Source: Myrica gale (lineage: Eukaryota; Streptophyta; Magnoliopsida; Fagales; Myricaceae). Taken from it: a stretch of DNA of 64,000 nucleotides. The notes beneath the pieces are model-generated. The model ran no database searches, was not told the DNA's origin, and saw only the letters and a program-made list of their open reading frames with translations. This document shows, one piece after another, positions 1 to 10,693 of this stretch (positions are counted from its first letter, which is position 1; each line of letters starts with the position of its first letter). The stretch lies in NCBI GenBank assembly GCA_963930655.1, contig OZ005605.1:10423501-10487500 (forward strand), given 5' to 3'. The translations under genes were made by a program, and so were the position numbers.

Positions 1-1
1 A

Positions 2-3000
2 AGCGGTCCAACTCAAGCAAGACTATATGCTCTGACCCCGAGGGATGCGGAGGACCAAACCAGAGTAGTAACGGGTAAGTTGCCCTTGCCACAGGGAGAA
101 GCCCTTGTATTATTTGATTCAGGGGCCACACATTCATTCATAGCATCGGCATATTGTAAGGCAAGAGATTTAAAGCTTGAGCCATTAGGATGTCATGTAG
201 TAGTATCAACACCTACTGGTGGGAGGATCAATTGCGATCGAATAGTGAAAAATTTCCCGATAGAAGTTGAGGGGCAAATTATGCCGGCTAACCTGATAGT
301 GATGGAAATGGGAGGGTTCGACCTCATTTTAGGTATGGATTGGTTGGCAACACACGGTGCTAGCATAAAATGTTACGAGAAGAAGGTCGTGTTCCAAAAG
401 GAGGGGAGACCGGATTGTTGTTTTGTAGGCATGAGAAAGGTGGAACGAAGACCGGCGATCATTTCAGCCATGCAAGCCAAGAAATGGTTGCAAGGAGGAA
501 GTGAGGGGTTCTTAGTTTGGGCAAATGAAATGCAGAGAGAGACTGCTACGGTAGAGCAAACCCCTATAGTGAACGAATTTCCTGATGTGTTTCCGGAAGA
601 ATTACCCGGATTACCTCCTGATAGGGAAGTGGAGTTTGGCATCGATTTAGAACCAGGGACAACTCCAATTTCTAAAGCACCGTATAGGATGGCACCAGCA
701 GAGTTGAAGGAATTGAAGATTCAGCTGGAGGATCTATTGGATAAAGGGTTCATTCGGCCGAGTGTGTCACCTTGGGGAGCTCCGATCTTGTTCGTAAAGA
801 AGAAAGATGGAAGCCTCAGGATGTGCATTGATTACAGGGAGTTGAATAAGGTGACTATCAAGAATAGATACCCGTTGCCTCGCATTGATGATCTATTTGA
901 TCAATTGCAAGGGGCACAGGCATTCTCGAAGATTGATTTGAGATCGGGATATCACCAGTTGAAGGTGAAGGGGGAGGACATACCGAAGACGGCATTTCGA
1001 ACGCGATATGGCCATTACGAATTTATGGTGATGCCTTTTGGGCTAACCAATGCTCCAGCCGCATTTATGGATTTGATGAATAGGGTGTTTCGGGAATTCT
1101 TAGATAAGTTTGTGGTTGTCTTTATTGATGACATACTGATTTACTCACGGAATAAGGAGGAACATGAGAAGCATTTAAGGATTGTTCTACAGATTCTTAG
1201 GGAGAAGAAGTTGTTTGCCAAGTTTTCCAAATGTGAGTTTTGGTTGGAACAAGTTCGCTTTTTGGGGCATGTAGTGTCCGGAGAAGGGATTGCCGTGGAT
1301 CCCGGAAAGGTAGCTGCTATATTCAAGTGGCCGAGGCCTACGAATGTGAAGGAAGTAAGAAGTTTTCTGGGATTAGCAGGGTACTATCGGAGGTTTATCA
1401 AGGGATTCTCAAAGATGGCCAAGCCTTTGACGTCTCTAACAAAGAAGAATGTCAAATTTGAATGGACTCATGAGTGTGAGTGGAGCTTCCAAGAGTTAAA
1501 GGCCAATTTAGTTACTGCTCCAGTATTAGCACTACCCTCGGAATATGGAGAGTATGAAATCTATAGCGACGCATCGAAGCAAGGTTTAGGTTGTGTTTTG
1601 ATGCAAGACAAAAGGGTAATAGCTTATGCTTCTAGGCAACTGAGGCCTCACGAGATTAATTATCCCACGCATGACTTAGAGTTAGCTGCTGTAGTCTATG
1701 CGTTAAAAATATGGAGACATTATTTGTATGGGGTTAAATGTGAGATATTCACCGATCATAAGACTCTTAAGTATTTTAACACCCAGAAAGAGCTGAACAT
1801 GAGACAGCGGCGATGGTTAGAGTTGATTAAAGATTATGATTGCACAATAAGTTATCACCCTGGAAAAGCCAATGTGGTGGCCGACGCATTAAGTAGGAAG
1901 TCGGCAGAAACAAGTTCAGTAGAGGCAAGTTCAATGGAGGTGGTGCCCGAGGAAATCAGGAGAGACTTAAAAAGGGCAGAGATTGTGCTTATCATTGTCG
2001 ATCAGTTTGTCTCCATTGCAGGGCTCTCGTTGCAACCTACCCTGGAGGAGCAGATTCGAGAGGCCCAGAAGAATGATAAGGTGATTGAAGGGATTAGAGA
2101 GCGAATTGAGAAAAAGGAAGACCCCGACTTTGGAGATAAGGATGAGTTATTACGATATCGAGGCAGAATTTGCGTGCCAAGTACAAGGGAGATTAAAGAC
2201 TTGATTCTAGCAGAGGCTCATTCTACGCCTTATACCATCCATCCAGGAGGCACGAAGATGTATCAAGATATTAAGAAGGTCTTTTGGTGGCCTAATATGA
2301 AGCGGGAGATAGCCGAGTATGTGGCTCGATGTTTGACTTGCCAGAAGGTGAAAGCCGAGCACCAGAGGCCAGCAGGAACACTAAAGCCTCTAGAGATCCC
2401 TGAATGGAAGTGGGAAGGGATAGCCATGGATTTCGTAGTGGGGTTGCCTCGAACTACTTCGGGTTACGATGCTATATGGGTGATCGTGGACCGACTAACC
2501 AAGTCGGCACACTTCTTACCCATTAAGGTGAAGTATGCCCCGGAGAAGTTAGCGGAGATTTATCTTCAAGAGATTGTCAGATTACATGGAGTGCCTAAGA
2601 GCATAGTGTCGGATAGAGATCCGAGATTTACATCGAGATTCTGGAAACGATTGCAGGAGTCATTGGGAACTCGGTTGAATTTTAGTACCGCTTTCCACCC
2701 ACAGACAGATGGGCAGTCGGAAAGGACTATACAAATTCTGGAGGATATGCTCAGGGCTTGCGTTGTGGATTTCAAAGGAGGATGGGCTCAATACTTGCCT
2801 TTAGCGGAATTCGCGTACAATAACAGTTTTCAAGCAAGTATTGGTATGGCACCCTATGAAGCCTTGTATGGGAGGAGGTGTAGATCACCTTTGTATTGGG
2901 ATGAGGTAGGCGAAAGAAGGATGTTAGGGCCGGAAATAGTTTCAGAGACACGGGAAAAGATCCAAGTAATCAAAGATAGGCTTGTGACAGCCCAATGCAG

Positions 3001-3475
3001 GCAGAAGAGCTATGCTGATAATCGAAGAAGAGAACTTGAATTTGAGGCTGGGAGCAGAGTATTTCTGAAGATTTCTCCGAAGAAGGGGATAACGAGATTT
3101 GGAAAAAAGGGGAAGCTCCAACCCAGATTCATAGGACCCTTTGAGATCCTAGATAGAGTTGGGCCCGTGGCGTACAGGTTGGCCCTACCCCCTTGTTTAG
3201 AGGGAGTTCACAATGTGTTTCATGTATCGCTCCTAAGGAAGTATGTAACTGACCCTACCCATGTATTAGATTATGAGCCTTTGCAGGTTAGAGAAAACCT
3301 TACGTATGTGGAAGAACCTATAAGGGTTTTGGATAGGAAGGAGCAGCAACTGAGGACCAAAACCATACCTCTTGTTAAGGTCTTGTGGAGAAACCACGGA
3401 GTAGAAGAGGCCTCATGGGAATTAGAAAGTGAAATGTACTCGAAATATCCCCACTTACGGGAAGGACAAAGTTAA
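2..3475 (+). CDS. gag-pol polyprotein tail of A1: protease, RT, RNase H, integrase, chromodomain
   Basis: The reading frame is open across the visible part; the real start of the fused gag-pol is off the left edge, so the first in-frame start codon seen here is not meaningful. In order: aspartic protease ([10 protein letters not shown], near nt 110-140); reverse transcriptase from about 680 (YRELNKV, then [11 protein letters not shown] near 1120-1150); RNase H ([12 protein letters not shown], near 1560); integrase HHCC zinc finger ([10 protein letters not shown] ... [11 protein letters not shown], 2240-2360) and DDE core ([32 protein letters not shown]); a C-terminal chromodomain ([18 protein letters not shown], about 3370-3425). 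These domains are established for Ty3/gypsy chromoviruses and would copy and integrate the element; the chromodomain is thought to guide integration to chromatin. It is part of a fossil element and no function in the host is implied. Confidence 0.93.
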   Translation, partial: SGPTQARLYALTPRDAEDQTRVVTGKLPLPQGEALVLFDSGATHSFIASAYCKARDLKLEPLGCHVVVSTPTGGRINCDRIVKNFPIEVEGQIMPANLIVMEMGGFDLILGMDWLATHGASIKCYEKKVVFQKEGRPDCCFVGMRKVERRPAIISAMQAKKWLQGGSEGFLVWANEMQRETATVEQTPIVNEFPDVFPEELPGLPPDREVEFGIDLEPGTTPISKAPYRMAPAELKELKIQLEDLLDKGFIRPSVSPWGAPILFVKKKDGSLRMCIDYRELNKVTIKNRYPLPRIDDLFDQLQGAQAFSKIDLRSGYHQLKVKGEDIPKTAFRTRYGHYEFMVMPFGLTNAPAAFMDLMNRVFREFLDKFVVVFIDDILIYSRNKEEHEKHLRIVLQILREKKLFAKFSKCEFWLEQVRFLGHVVSGEGIAVDPGKVAAIFKWPRPTNVKEVRSFLGLAGYYRRFIKGFSKMAKPLTSLTKKNVKFEWTHECEWSFQELKANLVTAPVLALPSEYGEYEIYSDASKQGLGCVLMQDKRVIAYASRQLRPHEINYPTHDLELAAVVYALKIWRHYLYGVKCEIFTDHKTLKYFNTQKELNMRQRRWLELIKDYDCTISYHPGKANVVADALSRKSAETSSVEASSMEVVPEEIRRDLKRAEIVLIIVDQFVSIAGLSLQPTLEEQIREAQKNDKVIEGIRERIEKKEDPDFGDKDELLRYRGRICVPSTREIKDLILAEAHSTPYTIHPGGTKMYQDIKKVFWWPNMKREIAEYVARCLTCQKVKAEHQRPAGTLKPLEIPEWKWEGIAMDFVVGLPRTTSGYDAIWVIVDRLTKSAHFLPIKVKYAPEKLAEIYLQEIVRLHGVPKSIVSDRDPRFTSRFWKRLQESLGTRLNFSTAFHPQTDGQSERTIQILEDMLRACVVDFKGGWAQYLPLAEFAYNNSFQASIGMAPYEALYGRRCRSPLYWDEVGERRMLGPEIVSETREKIQVIKDRLVTAQCRQKSYADNRRRELEFEAGSRVFLKISPKKGITRFGKKGKLQPRFIGPFEILDRVGPVAYRLALPPCLEGVHNVFHVSLLRKYVTDPTHVLDYEPLQVRENLTYVEEPIRVLDRKEQQLRTKTIPLVKVLWRNHGVEEASWELESEMYSKYPHLREGQS

Positions 3476-3729
3476 GAAGGATAATGTTAGAATTTCGATA
3501 TGACTTGCCTGATCTGTTTTTCTTTTCATTGATACCTTTATATTGTCTCACTATACATATGAGCTATAGTGCTATGTTGAAGTATATAAAGGCATATATA
3601 TGTGTATTATGATAACGTTAGTTGTGGGGCCAGTTCGAGTATTCACCCGTCCTAGACCTCCACCATCAGGACAAATCTCTGGTAAGGAAGATCGAATTCC
3701 GAGGACGGAATTTTATAAGGAGGGGAGGA
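3476..3729 (+). other. A1 3' spacer, PPT-adjacent hairpin and polypurine tract
   Basis: Non-coding spacer between the pol stop and the 3' LTR. Its end holds a short palindrome (AATTCCG AGGA CGGAATT, near 3695-3712) followed by the purine run AAGGAGGGGAGGA (3717-3729), which by position is the plus-strand primer. A stretch just before it resembles the last codons of the B-family accessory ORF (a CAGGACAAATCTCTGG-like stretch near 3668), which suggests that A elements once had, or lost, that ORF. Confidence 0.7.
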
Positions 3730-3832
3730 TGTGAGATCCCGAATTTACTTATGTCATTGTATAGGAGAGAGAGATTTTGCTATGATTTTCCTCAGGATGT
3801 AGGTATGTTTTAATTGGTGATTTTTGAGGTAA

Positions 3833-4291
3833 GTGTCGACACATTGGAACATAGTGTCGACACATTATACTAACACCCGAAAGTTTACCTTTTCCTGGAG
3901 ACCAAAGTGAATTTTGACTAAGTGTTGTAAGTGTCGACACTTTGAGTCATAGTGTCGACACATTAGACTGGTACCCGAGCGTTTATATCTTTCCGGAACT
4001 AGAGTGATTTTTACTAAGTGTTGGAAGTGTCGACACCTTGGGTGATGGTGTCGACACATACAACTGAAACCCGAGAGTTCGCCTTTTTCCAGAACTCCCG
4101 TGGATTTTGACCAAGTGATGGAAGTGTCGACACCTTGGGTGATGGTGTCGACACATCTAATTGAAACCCGAGAGTTTACATTTTTCCCACTATGGCTAAG
4201 TGTTGAAAGTGTCGACACCTTGAGTGATGGTGTCGACACATCTCACTAAATATGTTGTAAGTGTCGACACCTTGAGTGATGGTGTCGACAC
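3833..4291. repeat. Six paired GTGTCGACAC palindromes (A1 LTR)
   Basis: Twelve copies of the perfect 10-bp palindrome GTGTCGACAC occur in six pairs. Within each pair the spacer is 11 bp in every unit I read (for example CTTGAGTGATG), so centres are 21 bp apart, about two helical turns. Pairs are separated by roughly 40-90 bp of sequence with a repeated ACCCGAGAGTTT-like motif. The same array is at 20492-20950 and 42217-42675. Confidence 0.9.
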
Positions 4292-5549
4292 ATATAACTA
4301 CATTCCGGAATTTTACCGGTTTGAAATACGCAAGTTGAAATTTATGAAGTAGGGGGAGGGCAAACTTGTCTTTTCCCCAAGCCCTTTTCGCATTAAACCT
4401 CCCTCTCTTTCACGAAGTCTCACATTTTCCTTTACCCCAAATCATACCTCCCATGCCCTAAGTCACCCACCCGAAAAGGAAGAAGGAAGAAGAGAAAGAA
4501 GAAGGAAGAAGGAAGAAGGAGAAGAAAAGAAGGAGGAAGAGGAGAGAAGCAAGGTAAATCCTTGCTGGCCAAAAATCGTGCTACACTCTCTCTCTCTCTC
4601 TCTCTCTATTCTCTTCTTGTTTCCTCTTGTTGGTTGGTTGTGGTTTGATGGTAGTTTGTCTAAGTAGTTTTCTCCTTGTGATTCATGGATGTTTAGTGTG
4701 GATCTATGCATGTTCAAGGTAGATCTTGTAAGTGTTTAAGTGTAGCATAGATTTTTACATGAGAACATGTGGAAAAAATGGCTAGATCTGAAATGATGGT
4801 TCAAGAGAAAGTGGTTATGTGCTCTAGGTGTTTGATAAAAGGCCTAAGAGGGGATTGAAACCTAAGTTGAGCAAGTATGGCCGAATCTAGGGTTTGATGC
4901 ATTAGATAGTGTATGTATGCTAGTGATATTGAGAACCACAAAGCCCTAAGTGTTAGGGATATGTTCAGATCTGGGAAAATAGGCAAGAGGACCAATAACG
5001 CACACTAGGTGTTTGGTAAACAGCCCAAGAGAAATGGGTACATGCAATGGTGTTAACTTGATAATTATGGAACCATGATTTGGTTGTAAACTTCGAGTTG
5101 AAGTTGTAAGTGGGAGGAAGGTGAGAGTATAGTTGTTGTTATGAGATGTTAAGTTAGCCTTGGATGTTGGTTGTGACATGTAGAGATTCGGATTTTGGTT
5201 GTTGGAGATTGTTGTGATTTCTGGAGTTACATATGCAGATTTCAAGGCTTTGTTGCATTGGTGGTTATCTCTTGATATTTTAGTCCAATTTTACGGGGTT
5301 GGTCTTGGGATTTGTTTCAAGTTAAGAAAGAGAGCGTTTTAAGATAACTTGCATGTGAATTAGAGGTATGACGAATATGTTATGGTATGAAAAATTAGTG
5401 TGAGGGTCTATTAAAACAGATTCGTGTGAGTAATGTATTGATTACTATATACGTTTAGTGAACCTATGAATGACAATAGTACGGTTCATTGTAGGTAACG
5501 AGACACACGATACTCAAGCAAGCCTAAGGTAAGTGAAAATCTTTACAAA

Positions 5550-6410
5550 CTGGAATGATACACTGCATGAAGAATATTTATGAATAAGCATATCAAGTAT
5601 GACATATCAAGCATGACATTACCAAGCACGACATGAATGCATCATGATCATTTGCATTCATTTTCCTCATGAGAAATGAGACATTTTATGCAAATGAAAG
5701 TACCATTTTTATGCTACTTTATGACAAGTTTTATGACAAGTTAATTAACGAACCCAAGTCGGTCGGTACCGTACCAAGTCAAGAAGGTGCATCCATTTCC
5801 GAAGGACGTTTACGTGAAGGATGGATGTCACCTAGGACACCCATACCGAAGGATGCTTGCAAGAAGGATGGGTAGTCCATGAGGTAAGTGCAATCACACT
5901 GAAGGATGCTTGCAAGAAGGTGTGAACCTCAAGGGTCGTGTCTAGCCACTGAAGGACGAATGAGAGAAGGTGAGCTAGCTCGACCATATGTAAGGTCCCT
6001 AAGGGAAATAAGGGACTGTTCCTACGGGAACGCACAACCCTGATGTCAGGGGTAGGTGGAGCTCAAGTAGCCCATAAGATAAGGATTGGAAAGATTTTCC
6101 AAAAGCAAGAGACTTATAAATAATAGTGAAGTTTTCAAGAGCAAGTGCATGTGCATATGCAATCATGAGGCATACACGTGCATCAAAATTCATGATCATG
6201 CATGAATTACATACGTTTACATGATGTTTCAAGTTAAAGCTCATGATATTTCAAGATCAAGTACGTGAACTACATTATGTTTAAGTTCATGATTATTTTA
6301 AGTTCATGATGATTTCAAGTTCAAGTGCATGCTTACAATTTCAACCCATGTTTTAGCTATAATTCCTTACTGAGTCTTTCGACTCACAGTTTTAAATTGT
6401 ATCATTCCAG
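5550..6410 (+). other. Conserved structured LTR module (A1 copy)
   Basis: Bounded by a perfect 13-nt inverted repeat: CTGGAATGATACA (5550-5562) and TGTATCATTCCAG (6398-6410). The core, 5761-6051, starts GGTCGGTACCGTACC. It holds a row of hairpins whose loops share GAAGGA...GAAG: 5786-5832, 5840-5872 (CCCATAC/GATGGG), 5895-5924 (CACAC/GTGTG, with an outer stem GAGGT 5881-5885 / ACCTC 5926-5930) and 5942-5978 (CTAGCCAC/GTGAGCTAG). Then come GTTCC-TACG-GGAAC (6017-6030) and CCCTG-ATGT-CAGGG (6038-6051). GGTCG (5761) can pair with CGACC (5981) to close the multiloop. A final hairpin TGAGTC-TTTC-GACTCA lies at 6371-6386. The same layout occurs in the B and C LTRs. Function unknown; a leader RNA structure is inferred. 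Confidence 0.8.
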
Positions 6411-6810
6411 ATGATGTTACAGGGGTGGAATCTTAAGAAGAGGACCTTGAACCCTAGGAGAAGGGTTGATGAAATGTCTCTCTTGTTTGCTAACGTTAGG
6501 AAAGATTTAGCTAATTTTTGTAAAAGCCGGCATGAGCCACCGTGATGTGGTGGTCATGGGTTTCATTTGGCTTAGTTAGTTAATGTTTTAAACTGGTTGA
6601 TATTTTGAGAATATGTTTAACAACCTTGAGTTATCAATGGAAAGTATGTTCTTATGCACGTTATACGCTAGCATTATAAGGCTTCTTTTAACATTGAAGC
6701 ATCAACGTCTTTTCCGCTGCAAGTATAGTAGTAGGTACGCTGGAGCGTCCCATGCCGGGAATGCTCGCGGCTGTCATTAGCCTCGTTTAGCTAGCGTTCG
6801 GGGCGTGACA

Positions 6811-7601
6811 CGGGTACACCTTCTCAGAGAAGGATGTCAGCACCCGAGTATCGCAGCCTGTTCAGGGTTAACCATAGAACCCAAGGTTCGACGAGACAGT
6901 CGGGAAGCCATGAGGCTCCGACTCACGCATCGCATGAGACAGATAGAGGGGACCCGCGAAGAGCATACCAAACCCATGTGTCGTATTGGCAGCAAGGCAT
7001 GGCGGGGACGTACCAGCCCCCGCCACCCCCGGCACCTGACCAACCTGGACCTTCCAGGTGGGGTCAACCCTTATCTCCAGATTGTTCTGGATATCTGGAG
7101 GGTATTTATTGGCCAGAGTCGCCAATAAATGCCATTCCCTTAAGGACCATGTTACCCGAAAACTTTGAGGAAGATCCGGAAGAGGATCCAGGGGAGGATC
7201 CGGAAGAAGACCCCATGGAACAACGTCCGATACCTAGTGAGACTAGAGAACGATCCCAAGAAGAACCTAGACGTAGTAACTCGAGACGTGAGTGTACACC
7301 TAGGCGATGTAACGAGAGAAGACATCGTAGAAGAGTTAGGGCTCAAGACGCTGGATTGGAGACCCACTTTTCGTCACAAGAAGTAGAGTCTAGACCTAGG
7401 TTTCATGGACCACCTGAGAACATCATCCATGACCCTAGTCTAGATGAACCAAGCCAAGGAATCAGATCGCAATCTTGGACGGGCAGTAATTCCCCAGATC
7501 ACGTTTACCAGGGAGAGATTAGTAGTGGGACAAGCACTAATGTTCGTCCCAACCCCCATTGTCCTACACCTATGCAATCAGGACAAAATTTCTGGTGGTA
7601 A
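6811..7601 (+). CDS. B1 accessory ORF (partial), unknown function
   Basis: Homologous to the complete ORF at 34066-34929; the first dozen or so codons are beyond the A1 insertion. I recognise no domain. Visible traits are a Pro-rich stretch (TYQPPPPPAPDQPGPSRWGQ), an acidic Glu-Asp-Pro repeat (fewer units than in B2) and a basic Arg-rich stretch (RRSNSRRECTPRRCNERRHRRR), ending SGQNFWW. The ORF is downstream of pol and in the same sense. It stays open here although this copy is older, which could mean the product was useful to the element. Additional ORFs of this kind between pol and the 3' LTR are known in several plant LTR retrotransposon lineages, generally with unknown roles. Confidence 0.7.
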
Positions 7602-8105
7602 AAGAAATTCCGAGGTCGGAATTTTTATAAGGAGGGGAGAATGTGAGACCCCGATTTTCTCCTACGTAATTCCTTATGTATTATCTTTTATTTTCCAATG
7701 TAATAGCTTTTATTTCTTCATGGGGCTATGTTTTTGGCCAATGTATGGCCTAATCCTTATGTTATGGTATTTCGATTAAAATGGGATTTTATTCCATAAA
7801 ATCTCTTTAAATAATTTTAATGCCATTTTATGCAAGTTTAAATTATATTTATTTTAGGAGCCGAAATTTGCAAGTAAGTTTCTCTCTTACAAATTTATAT
7901 TTTTCATTTACTTAATATGTTTCATGGACCATAGAATTTGAATTATGATTTAAGAATTTCTTGTATAAGCCGAAAATGATTAATGGATTAAATGATGAAA
8001 TTCTTTTGAATACATAGATTAAATATTTTTATATCTTTCATATGTGAGATGTATTATTTCCATGTGGCCTATATTATTAATAGAATTTCCATTTGAATAT
8101 TTAAT

Positions 8106-8340
8106 GATAAGCTATCTATTTATGTGATAAGTCTAAGAGAAGATTTAATTGATAAGCACACTGGCTTATAATGGTGATAAGCAAGCATGATGATAGGTTA
8201 GGAAACTTTTAGGGTGATAAGACCTTGTGATTATTGTAGAGATAGGTTAGGGCCATTATCACATGATAAGATATTATGCTTATGAGGTGATAAGCTATTG
8301 GAATGGATTAGATAAGCAAGAGAGCTTATGAAGTGATAAG
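8106..8340 (+). promoter_or_regulatory. GATAAG cluster in B1 LTR
   Basis: About nine GATAAG hexamers in 235 bp, mostly as (G/A)TGATAAG, with another at 8523. GATAAG is the core of the plant I-box / GATA-factor site. The cluster lies 0.46-0.70 kb into the LTR and is repeated at 25650-25891 and 35402-35643. A role as an LTR enhancer is inferred only. Confidence 0.5.
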
Positions 8341-10502
8341 TTAGGTGAGAGAGAAAACCAAGTTGAAAGTTGGTTGCAATTTAATGAGGAAGTAACTAGG
8401 TTGGTTGAAAAGCAACCAAACTAAGCAAAGAGCAAGACATTTACGTGAAAGGGGTAGTGGTGAATTTGAAAAGCCATAAGTGAGGCCATGTGATGTGTAA
8501 GAAGGTGTAAGTTGTGTAAGAGTGATAAGACAACACATGGTTGTAAAAGAGAAGAGAAAAAGCAAGGGAAAGGAAGGCTTTTACGTATGGATCATGTGAA
8601 GAGAGAGAGAGTTCAATTCAAGGCAAGCCATGCTTAGGGAGACAAGGAAGTGATGTGAGAAAAGAGATGAAAAGAAATAAAAGAAGAGAGAGGGAAGATG
8701 CAAGCATTGGTCGGCCAAACCCCCCCCCCCCCATTCCTCACTTTTCATTTCAAATTTCTCTCTTGTCAATTCACTCTCTCAAGCTTTATGTCATAGCCTT
8801 AAAGTTGCCTTGGGAGACTCATTCCCTCACATCTCTCTTGCATTTGTCTTGACCGAACCATTCATGCACTTTACTCTCTTGGCCGAATATTGCAAGCTCT
8901 CTCAACTCTCTCCCATTTTGCTTCTCTTGGCCGAACCATACACTCAAGATTCAAGGTTTGTTCCTTTTTTCTTGCACTCTAAACCATACTCTTCTTGCCA
9001 TCCAAATCCCATTCTAAAAGCCAAGTTAAACCTCTTTTGTTGTAGACAAAAATCTCTCTTGGTGCAAACACAATCCTTCCTTGAAAACCCTAACCATTTG
9101 ACATCATTTCTCTTCAAGCTTACCATATTCTCTTAACCACCATAGAACCTCCTTTTAATCAAGCTTGGACATTTCTAAGGAGGGTGGACCGAATCTTTGA
9201 AGGAAGTGAAGTTAGGAAGAGTTGGTAAAGGTTGAAGGTAAGTTTGGTTCTATTGATGATCTTGCCTTAAGTTTCACAAGTACTAACCAAAGGTATTTTA
9301 TTTTCTAGGTGCTCAAGCTTGGATAATCAACAAGGTAAGGCTAATGTGATGTTGTTGGGTTAGCATGAGTGGCCGAATGGCCTATGAATAAGATCTTGAA
9401 GTTTAGGTTGTAATATGCCTTGGTGTTGTTAGATCTTGAATGCTTAAGAACCCTAGGTTGTTTAAATGCTAGATCTAACCATGGAAACCCTAGATCTAAG
9501 GTTGTATGTAAAGAAAAATGCAAATGGAGAACAATGCATGTTAAAGGAAGCTAGATCTAGGTCTTGATGTGTTGGTTGATGAAAGTTGATTATTTTGTTT
9601 AGATCTATGGATGTTAGTGTGTATAAAGTGTAGATCTATGGTTGATGGAATTATTTGACGAAAAGATTAAGTGTATGCATGCTAGTTAGGTCACAATGCA
9701 AAGGATGTGCATGTTATGATTTTTAGCATGAAAAAGGTGACATTTTGGGGTATGGCCGAATATGAGATGTGTTGGATTTCATGCATAGTTTTGTATATAT
9801 TTAAATCTGGACATTGGCCATGATATGTGCAAGATTTATGACACTATGAATGGTAGATGATTATGTTAAGTATTAGATGCATGCATATTGAAGGAAACAA
9901 AGAAACTTAGTCTTTTGGATGAAATCATGTATGGCCGAATATTATGAGTATGATGCATGGTGATATGCCTTGATTTATAGATATTAGGTTGTGAAATTGT
10001 TGAAAGGAGGATGGGATCACCATTGGAGTAAAAGTTGTGACTAATTGGTGCATTAAATAGTGATGGCCGAATTTTGTAAGAAATATAACCCTAAGTGCAA
10101 TTTATAAAAATGGATTATCATTGTTGTGATAAATATAGAAATTAGGGTTTAATCTAGTTGGAACAATTATTGAAGAACCATGATCTTTTAATAAATTATT
10201 ATTTGGAACCCTAGTTAAGTTTTACTCAGGATCAATTGAGGTTTAAGTCCAAGTTAAGATTTAATCGTGAATAATTTATTAATAGTTTGATATAAGGTTT
10301 TAATGGAGTACGTGTAATAAAAAGAGACTTAGGTTTAATTCTAAACCTGTGAGTATTAATTTAACCCTAATCGAGGCATGTACATGGATAAATATATTTT
10401 TATTTTAATAAAAATATTAATGATTTAATAAACTAAGTTTTGAATATTGTTAAGGAAAAGAATAAATAAAATATTTATTTATAAATGATTAAATGAATTT
10501 CA

Positions 10503-10536
<34 letters not shown>

Positions 10537-10693
10537 TGGTTGATGACCGATTTCAAAAATGAAAATATTTAATGATTGCATACTATTCTTAAAATCTAAG
10601 AAATATTTGAATCGCTTGTAGGCGATCCACGTGTCTGTATACACGACCAAAGAAGACCAAGAGTAAGTGGACAGTAAGTGTTCTTTTTCAAAA

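Larger units (their letters stand above)
1..6810 (+). mobile_element. Tekay/Del-type Ty3/gypsy element A1 (right part)
   Basis: This is the 3' part of an LTR retrotransposon; its 5' LTR and gag start lie left of the window. Visible parts are the gag-pol tail (to 3475), a spacer with a polypurine tract (3717-3729) and the 3' LTR (3730-6810, ending GCGTGACA). The pol domain order PR-RT-RH-IN-chromodomain places it in the chromovirus branch, and the chromodomain with a long LTR points to Tekay/Del. It is nearly identical to A2 at 20389-45085. To its right the sequence continues at once as the accessory ORF of a B-family element, so A1 was inserted into B1. The expected right target duplication would be 6811-6815 (CGGGT), which cannot be confirmed because the left junction is outside. 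The visible coding part looks largely open. Confidence 0.9.
3730..6810 (+). repeat. A1 3' LTR, about 3.08 kb
   Basis: Starts TGTGAGATCCCG directly after the polypurine tract and ends GGGGCGTGACA. It aligns along its length with the two LTRs of A2 (20389-23365 and 42114-45085) but is about 100 bp longer. Parts in order: an array of GTGTCGACAC palindromes, a GAAGAAG-rich purine tract (about 4470-4545), a CT microsatellite (about 4585-4610), a long AT-rich leader, the structured module (5550-6410), and a GC-rich terminal segment around CTCGCGGCTGTC. Two blocks differ strongly from A2 (about 4378-4465 and 6052-6335). Confidence 0.93.

Noticed and set aside
3749-4239. Antisense ORFs of 63-124 codons across the palindrome array, repeated at 20408-20898 and 42133-42623
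   Set aside because: They recur only because the LTR is repeated; Cys-Arg-His repeats come from the GTGTCGACAC palindrome. No domain or start context.
3833-4291. CRISPR-like array (regular repeats and spacers)
   Set aside because: Repeats are 10-bp perfect palindromes in pairs with similar, not unique, spacers, inside a plant LTR; no cas genes.
10505-10532. TA run as an origin or terminator
   Set aside because: Plain TA microsatellite within the B1 LTR and much shorter in B2.
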